DNA of 7,895 bases from an uncultured Halieaceae bacterium (GTDB lineage: Bacteria; Pseudomonadota; Gammaproteobacteria; Pseudomonadales; Halieaceae). Positions 1-5,802 of the stretch are shown here, in pieces (position 1 is the first letter of the stretch; each line of letters begins with the position of its first letter). The notes under the pieces are model-generated. The model saw nothing but the letters and a program-made list of their open reading frames with translations. It was not told the DNA's origin and did no database searches. The translations under genes and the position numbers were made by a program. The stretch is from positions 1 through 7,895 of the forward strand of contig CALINF010000200.1 of the NCBI GenBank assembly GCA_938045215.1. The letters run 5' to 3'.

Positions 1-802
1 GCTGTCGATGTTGGGTGGATTCCTTCCCACGCTGGTGCGAATGACTCATACGCGCACTCAGGTCATTATGAGTTTCGTCTCCGGCCTGATGTTGGGTGTG
101 GCGTTCTATCATCTATTGCCCCACAGCATTGCCCTGCAGCCTCAGTCGAACGCGGCCGATCAATCGGTCTGGTGGTTGATGATTGGTCTGGTGGTCATGC
201 TCCTGCTGCTGCGCATGTTCCATTTTCATCAGCACGACTTTTCCGGCGAGGAGGAGCATAACCACGACCACCATCACGCGCAGACAACCAGTCCGGCTCA
301 TAAGCTTAGCTGGGTTGGAATCGCGCTGGGCCTGGGTTTACACACGCTGATTGATGGTGTGGCGTTGGGCGCGGTGATGCAGGGTGAAGTCGGTTTGGGG
401 CAAACCGGAGGACTATTGGGTATTGGTGTGTTTCTGGCTATTGCACTGCATAAGCCACTGGATGCTATGTCTATTTCAACGGTGATGCAGGCCGGGGGTT
501 GGAGCGCCGCAGCTCAGCGTACCACCAACCTTGTGTTTGCGCTTATGTGCCCTTTGGGCGCATTGCTGTTTTATTTTGGTGTTGATTTCATTGGCGAGAG
601 CCGCGATGTTGTCGTCGCCGGGGCGCTGGCATTTTCTGCGGGCGCGTTTATTTGTATTGCATTGAGTGATCTGCTGCCCGAGGTGCACTTTCATAGTCAT
701 GATCGCGGTAAACTGAGTGTGGCGTTCCTGCTGGGAATTGCGCTAGCATTTGCGATCGGTGGTATCGAGCCTGCAGGCGTGCACCTCAATGGCGCGCATT
801 AG
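1..802 (+). CDS. ZIP-family divalent metal transporter, 5' end cut by window edge
   Basis: Inner-membrane transporter of the ZIP (zinc/iron permease-like) family, probably moving Zn2+ or a related divalent metal into the cytoplasm. The frame is open to the left edge. The first ATG (position 8) falls inside transmembrane helix 1 (LGGFLPTL), so the true start probably lies outside the window. Numbering from that ATG, hydrophobic helices are seen near residues 22-38, 53-70, 101-121, 136-155, 172-192, 201-222 and 236-253. A His-rich loop at residues 72-90 follows helix 3, as is common in ZIP proteins. Helix 4 has HTLIDG (H112, D116, G117), close to the family HNxxDG motif. Helix 5 has HKPLDA (H148-K149-P150-L151-D152) where many ZIPs have an HExxHE-like motif, so the second metal site is altered and substrate specificity is uncertain. 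A methyltransferase gene follows after 52 bases on the same strand, possibly co-transcribed. Family assignment is firm; the metal is not shown. Confidence 0.85.
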   Translation, partial: LSMLGGFLPTLVRMTHTRTQVIMSFVSGLMLGVAFYHLLPHSIALQPQSNAADQSVWWLMIGLVVMLLLLRMFHFHQHDFSGEEEHNHDHHHAQTTSPAHKLSWVGIALGLGLHTLIDGVALGAVMQGEVGLGQTGGLLGIGVFLAIALHKPLDAMSISTVMQAGGWSAAAQRTTNLVFALMCPLGALLFYFGVDFIGESRDVVVAGALAFSAGAFICIALSDLLPEVHFHSHDRGKLSVAFLLGIALAFAIGGIEPAGVHLNGAH

Positions 803-854
803 CGATTCCGTTCGCTCGCTCTAGTTCACTGTAGGAAAATGGAGAACTTTCGCG

Positions 855-1304
855 ATGGTCAAACGCATAATTTATCCGCCCGTATGGCTGCTGTTGGGCG
901 TTATCAGTATTTTCATTCTTAATGAATACGCCGCGGGTCCACGCTTCACCAGCTTGGAGGGTCAGTTGTTCGGTGGCGTCCTGCTGGTAATCGGTCTGGC
1001 CCTGCTGGTGCTTGCGGGTGGATTGTTCAATCAGGCGAAAACGGATCTGATCCCGTTTAAGAATGTGACTGCTCTGGTCACAACAGGTGTCTATGCGTAT
1101 AGCCGCAACCCCATGTATCTGGGTATGGCTCTGGTACTGCTCGGTTGCGCGGTTACGGTGGGTGCCAGCACGGCTCTGGCGATTGCGCCAATTTTCATGG
1201 TGATTATCGAGCTGCGGTATATCCGCCCTGAGGAGGACATGCTGCGGGGTTTGTTCCCGGAGGAGTTTCCCGCTTATTGTGCCCGCGTGCGCCGCTGGAT
1301 TTAG
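855..1304 (+). CDS. Isoprenylcysteine carboxyl methyltransferase-like membrane protein
   Basis: Small integral membrane protein of 149 residues resembling the isoprenylcysteine carboxyl methyltransferase / phospholipid methyltransferase-like family. Hydrophobic helices lie near residues 9-26, 38-58 and 88-120. The diagnostic C-terminal half is present: GVYAYSRNPMYLG at 78-90 (the S-R-N-P-M-Y signature that helps bind S-adenosylmethionine), then RPEE at 124-127 and the terminal EEF..Y..RVRRWI pattern. In bacteria the methyl acceptor of these short proteins is usually unknown, and protein prenylation is not expected here, so the substrate cannot be named. The start is supported by GGAG at 841-844 about ten bases ahead of the ATG. 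It lies 52 bases after the ZIP gene with no visible terminator between them, so an operon is possible. Its TAG stop lies in a triple heptamer repeat and is 3 bases from the stop of the convergent rhodanese gene. Confidence 0.85.
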   Translation: MVKRIIYPPVWLLLGVISIFILNEYAAGPRFTSLEGQLFGGVLLVIGLALLVLAGGLFNQAKTDLIPFKNVTALVTTGVYAYSRNPMYLGMALVLLGCAVTVGASTALAIAPIFMVIIELRYIRPEEDMLRGLFPEEFPAYCARVRRWI

Positions 1305-1320
1305 TCTTTAGTCTTTAGTC
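1300..1320. repeat. Triple perfect heptamer (TTTAGTC)x3 at convergent gene junction
   Basis: Three exact tandem copies of TTTAGTC. Because the unit is 7 bases, its TAG falls in all three plus frames (1302, 1309, 1316), and its complement TAA falls in all three minus frames (ending at 1301, 1308 and 1315 in plus coordinates). The plus-strand methyltransferase stops at the first TAG, and the minus-strand rhodanese stops at the middle TAA. No hairpin terminator is seen here. Confidence 0.9.
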
Positions 1321-1652
1321 TGGCTAGCGGCCTTTAACGCCTGCGCCTCTTCGAGACCGCCAGCGTTCACTACCTGGCTGTAGCCATTTGCCTGGAGCGC
1401 GTCTCTGGCACGCTCGGCCCTACCGCCTGATCCACAGTACAGTACGATAGGCGCGTCACTGTCGAGTTTTAGCGCACGGATTCCGGTCTCTATACCGTCC
1501 CAGGGAATCAATGTGGCCCCCTCTACATGGCCCTCTGCAAATTCCGAGGGTGTTCTCACATCAATCCAGACGGCATTATCTGGCAGCTGGCTCCAGGCCA
1601 GCGGGGTGCTCAGCAATAGTGCCAGCAGACACGATAGTGAAAGACGCTGCAT
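1308..1652 (-). CDS. Exported single-domain rhodanese-like protein
   Basis: Periplasmic single-domain rhodanese (sulfurtransferase fold) of 114 residues. The chosen start is the ATG ending at 1652. An AAGGAG site (minus strand, 1668-1663) lies 10 bases before it, and it gives a clean signal peptide (QRLSLSCLLALLLSTPLAWS) with likely cleavage near residue 21. A start 27 bases earlier overlaps the hemH stop as ATGA but would put a charged stretch (MMPGRRPPS) in front of the signal. Rhodanese hallmarks are seen: WIDVRTPSEFAEGHVEGA (N-terminal CH2A-like motif), then the active-site loop CGSGGR at residues 73-78, with Cys73 as the probable persulfide-bearing residue, followed by A..AL...GY..V.N.GG. 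The gene is 24 bases downstream of hemH, so the two are probably co-transcribed. The physiological sulfur donor and acceptor are unknown; a redox or thiosulfate-related role is only a guess. Confidence 0.88.
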   Translation of the reverse strand: MQRLSLSCLLALLLSTPLAWSQLPDNAVWIDVRTPSEFAEGHVEGATLIPWDGIETGIRALKLDSDAPIVLYCGSGGRAERARDALQANGYSQVVNAGGLEEAQALKAASQTKD

Positions 1653-1662
1653 AGACGGTGGT

Positions 1663-1668
1663 CTCCTT
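1663..1668 (-). promoter_or_regulatory. Ribosome binding site deciding the rhodanese start
   Basis: AAGGAG on the minus strand, 10 bases before the ATG at 1652. It lies between the upstream in-frame ATG (which overlaps the hemH stop) and this second ATG, so it supports the shorter protein with an exposed signal peptide. Confidence 0.7.
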
Positions 1669-1675
1669 CCGGGCA

Positions 1676-2758
1676 TCATTTGTCTGCGCCCAGCGCCATT
1701 GCGCGGGCTTTACTGGCAGCAGGGTCGCTGTTGTCCACAGACCATCCGCCCATGTGCTGTAGCGCCAGCTCTGCGAGCGCGTCGATGTGTGCGGCAGATG
1801 AGTTCAAACAGGGAATATACTCAAAGCGTTTGCCCCCTGCCTGCATAAAGTAATCGTGATTCTCTTCGCCAATTTCTTCGATAGTTTCCAGGCAGTCCGA
1901 TGAAAATCCCGGGCACACCACCTGTACGGAAGTCACGTCGCTCTCTGGCAGGGCCTTCAGTGTCTCGTCAGTGTAAGGCTTGAGCCACTCCTCACGGCCA
2001 AAGCGCGACTGAAAGGTGGTCATATAGTCGCGCTCATCCAAGCCCAGTGCCTCGGCCACTAACCGCGTCGTTGCATAGCACTGACAGTGATAGGGGTCTC
2101 CCTCGGTGAGGTAGCGTTTTGGTTCGCCGTGGTAGGAGAAGATCAGGCGATCTGCCCGTTCATGGGTTACCCAGTGCGAGCGGATGGAATCCGCCACCGC
2201 CTCAATATAGGCCGGGTGATCGAAATACTGCGCGACAAACCTGAAGTCAGGTAGCCAGCGGCGCTTCTGAAAGTCCTGGGCAATGGCATCGAACGTAGAG
2301 CCGGTGGTTGGGCCGCTGTACTGGGGATATAGCGGCAGAACCAGCAGCTTGCGTACACCGCGATCGAGCATGGACTGCACAGTGCTGTCGATAGCCGGTT
2401 GTCCGTAGCGCATGGCGAAGTCAACGATGCAGTCCTCACCCAGCTGCTGCGAAAGGCGTTCCTGCAGCAGCCGAGCCTGATCGCGTGTATGAATCAATAG
2501 TGGCGAGCCTTCGTCTGTCCAAACGGTTTTGTAGGCGGCGGCTGATCTGGCTGGACGAATATTCAGGATGATGCCATTTAGAATCAGCCACCACAGTACG
2601 CGTGGCACTTCCACGACCCGGGGGTCGGAAAGAAACTGCTTCAGATAGGGTCGCAAGGCAGCTTTCTCTGGTGCTTGTGGAGTGCCCAGGTTGGTGATGA
2701 GAACGCCCAGCCGTTTGGGCTGACCGTGATCAAATTCGGGTGTGCCGGTAAATTTCAT
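1676..2758 (-). CDS. hemH: Ferrochelatase
   Basis: Ferrochelatase inserts Fe2+ into protoporphyrin IX, the last step of protoheme synthesis; it works in the cytoplasm or at the inner membrane face. The 360-residue product shows the family pattern from end to end: GVLITNLGTPQAP at 18-30, FLSDPRVVE at 42-50, the PLYPQYSGPTTGS region at 142-154, FSYHGEPKRY at 207-216 with catalytic His210, and CPGFSSDCLETIEEI at 282-296 with Glu291. The 81-residue spacing of His210 and Glu291 equals that of His183 and Glu264 in the Bacillus subtilis enzyme. It is longer than the roughly 320-residue enzymes of many bacteria, with a C-terminal tail after about residue 335. The ATG at 2758 is the only plausible start: the upstream frame reaches a TAG without another start codon. 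Its Shine-Dalgarno is weak. A rhodanese gene follows in the same unit. No frameshift or missing catalytic residue is seen. Confidence 0.97.
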   Translation of the reverse strand: MKFTGTPEFDHGQPKRLGVLITNLGTPQAPEKAALRPYLKQFLSDPRVVEVPRVLWWLILNGIILNIRPARSAAAYKTVWTDEGSPLLIHTRDQARLLQERLSQQLGEDCIVDFAMRYGQPAIDSTVQSMLDRGVRKLLVLPLYPQYSGPTTGSTFDAIAQDFQKRRWLPDFRFVAQYFDHPAYIEAVADSIRSHWVTHERADRLIFSYHGEPKRYLTEGDPYHCQCYATTRLVAEALGLDERDYMTTFQSRFGREEWLKPYTDETLKALPESDVTSVQVVCPGFSSDCLETIEEIGEENHDYFMQAGGKRFEYIPCLNSSAAHIDALAELALQHMGGWSVDNSDPAASKARAMALGADK

Positions 2759-2782
2759 AGTGTCGCCAACAGTTGTGTCATC

Positions 2783-2811
2783 AATATACGGATGGGGTTG
2801 ATGTAAGCCAA
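2783..2811 (-). promoter_or_regulatory. Predicted sigma-70-type promoter of hemH
   Basis: Reading the minus strand, TTGGCT (2811-2806, 4/6 to TTGACA) is followed by a 17-base spacer and TATATT (2788-2783, 5/6 to TATAAT). Transcription would start near 2776, giving a leader of about 18 bases before the hemH ATG. Both boxes and the optimal spacing are visible in the sequence; activity is inferred. Confidence 0.6.
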
Positions 2812-2930
2812 GTACCCGGAGTGTTGTCTAGTCATGTGTTCTGGGTTGTTTCCGGGAGCAAAACAGTGGCTCCAATGTCACTGGAATACGAAATGGCGTA
2901 AAGAAGTGGTTCCCGTAGGTTTACGAAAGC

Positions 2931-2981
2931 AACTCACCGACAGATTAACTCAGTTCACCGCTAGCCCCGTGCAACTCACCG
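2931..2981 (+). repeat. Three 9-bp direct repeats at an exact 21-bp period (possible operator)
   Basis: AACTCACCG at 2931-2939, AGTTCACCG at 2952-2960 and AACTCACCG at 2973-2981. The outer copies are identical and extend to 12 bp (GCAACTCACCGA at 2929-2940 and 2971-2982); the middle one differs at two bases. The 21-bp period is two helical turns, which would put a bound regulator on one DNA face upstream of urcA. Because 21 is divisible by three, a decayed coding repeat is an alternative. Confidence 0.6.
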
Positions 2982-3006
2982 AAACAGCCTTTTTTCGCAG
3001 GATATC

Positions 3007-3037
3007 TTGCCCTATCTTGAACTCTCAAGACAGGCAA
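3007..3037. repeat. Long imperfect inverted repeat upstream of urcA
   Basis: Core TCTTGA (3015-3020), spacer ACTC, TCAAGA (3025-3030) is a perfect 6-bp dyad. Flanking TTGCC (3007-3011) and GGCAA (3033-3037) extend it, with one bulged base and one mismatch between the arms. It lies 66 bases before the urcA ATG and has no following T-run, so an operator or a leader hairpin is more likely than a terminator. Confidence 0.6.
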
Positions 3038-3090
3038 TACAAAGAAACGCCTGAACTTGCAGAGGCAATTTAGCCGACAACTTTAAAGGT

Positions 3091-3096
3091 AAGGAG
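3091..3096 (+). promoter_or_regulatory. Strong ribosome binding site of urcA
   Basis: AAGGAG seven bases before the ATG at 3104, an almost ideal Shine-Dalgarno. It fixes the start at 3104 rather than at the second Met codon five codons later, and suggests high translation. Confidence 0.8.
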
Positions 3097-3103
3097 ATAC
3101 ACA

Positions 3104-3457
3104 ATGAAAAATTCTACAATGAGCAAGCTGTTGTCTGCCGCGGTTATCGCAGTTGCCGCTGGTACAGCAATGAACGCAAGCGCAGCAGGATATGACGAGA
3201 CTTATGTGACAACCACCAGTGAGGGCCTTCGTCAGATTACGGTTTCTTACGACGACCTCGACCTGAAGACTGACCGCGGTCAGGAAACGCTGCACTATCG
3301 CATGGTACAAGCCGCAGACGCAGTATGTGGTTCGCGCAACCCACGCGAAGCTGGTGGCGCGCGTCAGGTGTCAGACAACAAGTCATGCTTCAAGCGCGCT
3401 CTGAGCGAAGGCAAGTCGCAAACCTCTAACGCTCAAGTTGCTGTCATCAGCAACTGA
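3104..3457 (+). CDS. UrcA family periplasmic protein
   Basis: Small exported protein of 117 residues of the UrcA family. The family name comes from a Caulobacter gene whose promoter responds to uranium; the biochemical function of the protein is not known. A Sec signal peptide is clear: MKNSTMSK, a hydrophobic run from 9 to about 22, and an ASA-A cleavage site near residue 27. The mature part carries the family pattern: ITVSYDDLDLKTDRGQETLHYRMVQAADAVCG at 45-76, that is the Y-x-DLDL-x-T-x-x-G-x-x-x-L-x-x-R and A-A-x-x-V-C-G features. Two cysteines, Cys75 and Cys95, probably form a disulfide in the periplasm. The start has a strong AAGGAG. Upstream there are spaced direct repeats and a dyad, suggesting active regulation. 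It is a single-gene unit, divergent from hemH and convergent with the decaheme cytochrome gene. Family assignment is from pattern recognition; a metal response in this organism is only a hypothesis. Confidence 0.85.
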   Translation: MKNSTMSKLLSAAVIAVAAGTAMNASAAGYDETYVTTTSEGLRQITVSYDDLDLKTDRGQETLHYRMVQAADAVCGSRNPREAGGARQVSDNKSCFKRALSEGKSQTSNAQVAVISN

Positions 3458-3506
3458 GTAATCGAAAACCGGTTCTGACTTCTGCTACCCCTGGTGGAAG
3501 TCATTA

Positions 3507-3534
3507 GGGGAGCTGCCCGTCAAGGCAGCTCCCC
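3507..3534. terminator. GC-rich hairpin between convergent urcA and cytochrome gene
   Basis: Perfect 11-bp stem GGGGAGCTGCC / GGCAGCTCCCC with a 6-base loop (3518-3523). It could end transcription in both directions, about 50 bases after urcA and right at the end of the cytochrome gene, whose TGA stop lies in the loop (3520-3522). Neither side is followed by a real T-run, so it is not a textbook intrinsic terminator; an mRNA 3'-end stabiliser is an alternative. Confidence 0.55.
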
Positions 3535-5802
3535 GATGTTATGTACATCACTCACTGCGGCGCTCTTGCCCTCTGCGTGACACAACGTGCACTGTTCTAC
3601 CACTTCACCATCATCAATTGCCGCCTGGCTGGTTGAGAAACTACCGCCATTGGACGTCATATGGGCAGTGGCTACTGAGTCGTCGTGGCAGCTGCTGCAG
3701 GTTGCGGTAATGGGTGTTATCACCACATCGTCTGCAGGATCCTCCCGGTCGTCGCCGGTATCGATGCTGGTTGCCAGCACGCTGCTGGCAAGCGGCAGCG
3801 TGTAGCCAGTGTCTGTATGGCAGGCCAGACAGTTGCTGAGATCGCCGGGATAGTGAACTTCTTCCTCGTCATAAACATAGGTAGTGAAACCCCGGAAACC
3901 GACAATCTGCAGGGGGTTTTCGCGCATGCCAGCGGCATGTATGCCATGCACCATCGTTTTAAAGCTGATCGATTCCTCCTGCTTGCCATCGGTAGGCGGA
4001 TTGGCCGCTACTTCGCGTACACGACGATCACTGTTGCGCGGGTTATGGCAAGTCACGCAGCTGTCGATGTTGTCGGCTCGGTTGTTACCGTGCAGTACCA
4101 GTGAGCCGTGGCAGGCCAAGCACTGGTTGATCTCGACCGATTGACGTCGATCCACGGGATTGCCGTCGGCCTCATCAATGGAGAAGAAGGCATGCGCATC
4201 GCCTACGGGCACTGAGTCGGGCTCGCCGTCGTCGTCATAGTCCACGCCCGGATGGCCTTCTATCGTCGCAATTCCACTACCAGATGCCGCAACGCCTGGC
4301 GCTGCACTGCCGTCGGGCACGGCTATTGGCATGGTCACGCTGTAGCTGCCGTCACCATTGGCGGTCGCGTTCGCCAAAGCACTGGTGGAGACCGAGCTGG
4401 CATTCTCGCTACCGTTACCGGTGTTGTTGTAGTCACCCGTATCCCATGACATCTTCACGTTCAAGGACGATTCCGAGTTGGTCCAGACAGGATCGTTGAA
4501 AATGTCATAGTCGGTGCCAGTGAGCGGATTGCTCACCTTGAACGTTATCACAGGCGTCTCTCCGGGCATGCTGTTGGTGATTCCCAACACCTGGGCGTCG
4601 AATGCCTTGCGTGCTTCTTCAAACGCAATAACGTGGCTGCTTTCTATGCTACCCACAAATCCGGATGCAGAGTGGCAGCTGGCGCAGCGACTATCGTCGG
4701 GTTGGCCACCGGCATGTCGATCGAAATTGACGTTCTCGTGACAGCTACCGCACACCGCGCGACTGGAGTACTCCGCCCAGTTATCGCCCTGGTCCGTCAG
4801 TACCAGATCGTCACGGCCTGCTCCGGTACTGGTGCCAGCGTGGCAGTTCTCGCACCTGCGTATGTCTTGTGGGTACTTCAGGTTTGAATAGTCATGCTTG
4901 GTGTCGCGAAAGCCATAGATCGCATATTCGCCACCGGCTTGCACGCTGGGCAGGTTGGCGCCCATATGAATCTTGTGAATCATGACTTTCATGTCCACGG
5001 TATTGGTGCTGTTGGCGTCCGTGGAGCCGGTGTTGTGGCAGGTCACGCAATATTCCACTTCGGTTCTACCACCGCCGTGCATGGCGAGTTTGTCGTGACA
5101 GTTGTTACAGTTGGGCGTTGCGGCAATGTCCATGCGGAAGATACCGTCGGTCGCTCCAGTTGTGGGAACCCAGTCATAGAAGGGGTTGGCTGTTGTGGGG
5201 CTGTTGGAGAACTGCATGGCCACACGGTGTGTCTGTGCCGCCTCATAGCTCAGGTCGAGTCCCTCAGTCGCTGCCTGATCCAGAATATCCTGAGGCAGGT
5301 CGTTGATCGCCGTCGCAAAACGGTACACATAGCTGCCGTCATTATTGTTGGTAAAGTCGCCATTGCTCTCTGCTGTGGCTTGCAGTTTGGACTCAGTACC
5401 AGTGCCGACTCCGGGCTCCTCGATTCTGTTGATGTAGGATTGCCAGGTGCCTGTAAGATTACCCAGATCACTGCTCCTGAGTTTGGCAACGATCAGTCTG
5501 ATATCGGATGCGGTCAAATCGATAATGGCCGTGTTCTGGCTATTGCTCAGCTGAAACTCAACCACAGGGCGACCATCTTCGGGAATCGTCACCTTATTGA
5601 TAACCACCACCAGATCCTCAGTTTCACCATAGGGTGCCGGGTTGGGGGCCGGTAAGTCAGGCGTAGGAGGTGGTACGGAGCCCCCCGGAGGAGCCGGTCC
5701 AGGATCAACACCTGCCGCCCGATCGCCGCCACCGCCGCCACCGCAGGCTACGAGCACACTCATAGCCAATGCCAACAGCCAATGATGTAATTGCAATTTC
5801 AT
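3520..5802 (-). CDS. OmcA/MtrC-family decaheme c-type cytochrome, outer-surface lipoprotein
   Basis: Predicted cell-surface decaheme cytochrome that exchanges electrons with extracellular acceptors or donors such as metal oxides. The 760-residue product begins with a lipoprotein signal and lipobox LVAC (Cys20), then a Gly run and a Pro-rich linker to about 58. Exactly ten CXXCH heme sites are present: residues 232, 252, 317, 351, 373 (first pentaheme domain) and 561, 582, 658, 702, 738 (second). Beta-rich stretches at about 60-225 and 400-555 give the four-domain plan of MtrC/OmcA. Candidate distal His ligands recur in both halves (242, 276, 279, 303, 363, 390 and 571, 619, 622, 650, 714, 754). 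Apart from Cys20 every cysteine is in a heme motif, so the CX8C or CX15C disulfide of Shewanella relatives is absent. DYDDDGEPD at 521-529 resembles a calcium loop. The ATG at 5802 is preceded by GGGGGAG. It follows the MtrB-like gene after 18 bases, probably as one operon. It could be called mtrC or omcA, but the two cannot be distinguished here. Confidence 0.95.
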   Translation of the reverse strand: MKLQLHHWLLALAMSVLVACGGGGGGDRAAGVDPGPAPPGGSVPPPTPDLPAPNPAPYGETEDLVVVINKVTIPEDGRPVVEFQLSNSQNTAIIDLTASDIRLIVAKLRSSDLGNLTGTWQSYINRIEEPGVGTGTESKLQATAESNGDFTNNNDGSYVYRFATAINDLPQDILDQAATEGLDLSYEAAQTHRVAMQFSNSPTTANPFYDWVPTTGATDGIFRMDIAATPNCNNCHDKLAMHGGGRTEVEYCVTCHNTGSTDANSTNTVDMKVMIHKIHMGANLPSVQAGGEYAIYGFRDTKHDYSNLKYPQDIRRCENCHAGTSTGAGRDDLVLTDQGDNWAEYSSRAVCGSCHENVNFDRHAGGQPDDSRCASCHSASGFVGSIESSHVIAFEEARKAFDAQVLGITNSMPGETPVITFKVSNPLTGTDYDIFNDPVWTNSESSLNVKMSWDTGDYNNTGNGSENASSVSTSALANATANGDGSYSVTMPIAVPDGSAAPGVAASGSGIATIEGHPGVDYDDDGEPDSVPVGDAHAFFSIDEADGNPVDRRQSVEINQCLACHGSLVLHGNNRADNIDSCVTCHNPRNSDRRVREVAANPPTDGKQEESISFKTMVHGIHAAGMRENPLQIVGFRGFTTYVYDEEEVHYPGDLSNCLACHTDTGYTLPLASSVLATSIDTGDDREDPADDVVITPITATCSSCHDDSVATAHMTSNGGSFSTSQAAIDDGEVVEQCTLCHAEGKSAAVSDVHNIGELP

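Larger units (their letters stand above)
2759..3103. other. Divergent intergenic region between hemH and urcA
   Basis: 345 bases without a convincing gene. It holds the hemH promoter at its left end and, nearer urcA, three 21-bp-spaced direct repeats, a T-run at 2990-2995, two TATCTTG copies 10 bases apart (3003-3009 and 3013-3019), and a long dyad at 3007-3037. A 79-codon open frame (2834-3073) crosses it but has poor start context and is not accepted. No clear -35/-10 pair for urcA was found; either TATCTT could be a -10 box of an activator-dependent promoter. Confidence 0.6.

Noticed and set aside
1653..1679. Longer rhodanese start overlapping the hemH stop (ATGA)
   Set aside because: Adds nine residues before a good signal peptide and lies upstream of the AAGGAG that fits the second ATG.
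3017..3043. TTGAAC...TACAAA as the urcA promoter
   Set aside because: Spacer is only 15 bases and the -10 match is poor; it also lies inside the dyad. Not strong enough to annotate.
2834..3073. 79-codon plus-strand open frame between hemH and urcA
   Set aside because: Weak, distant Shine-Dalgarno, no recognisable domain, low-complexity sequence produced by the 21-bp repeats, and it covers the likely regulatory region of urcA. The repeats keep frame (QLT/QFT/QLT every seven residues), so a small or decayed gene cannot be fully excluded.
3477..3502. GACTTC...GAAGTC inverted repeat after urcA
   Set aside because: Only a 6-bp stem with a 14-base loop and no T-run; much weaker than the adjacent hairpin.
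3685..4104. 139-codon plus-strand open frame
   Set aside because: Also lies wholly within the cytochrome gene on the opposite strand; no start signal or recognisable motif.
4894..5655. 253-codon open frame antisense to the decaheme cytochrome gene
   Set aside because: Its sequence is a Gly/Val/Ala/His-rich mirror of the cytochrome codons with no domain, and the opposite strand has ten ordered heme motifs and a lipoprotein signal.
5700..5745. GCC/ACC-rich tract looking like a microsatellite
   Set aside because: It encodes the Gly run and Pro-rich linker after the lipobox, a common tether in surface lipoproteins, with mixed codons rather than a pure repeat.
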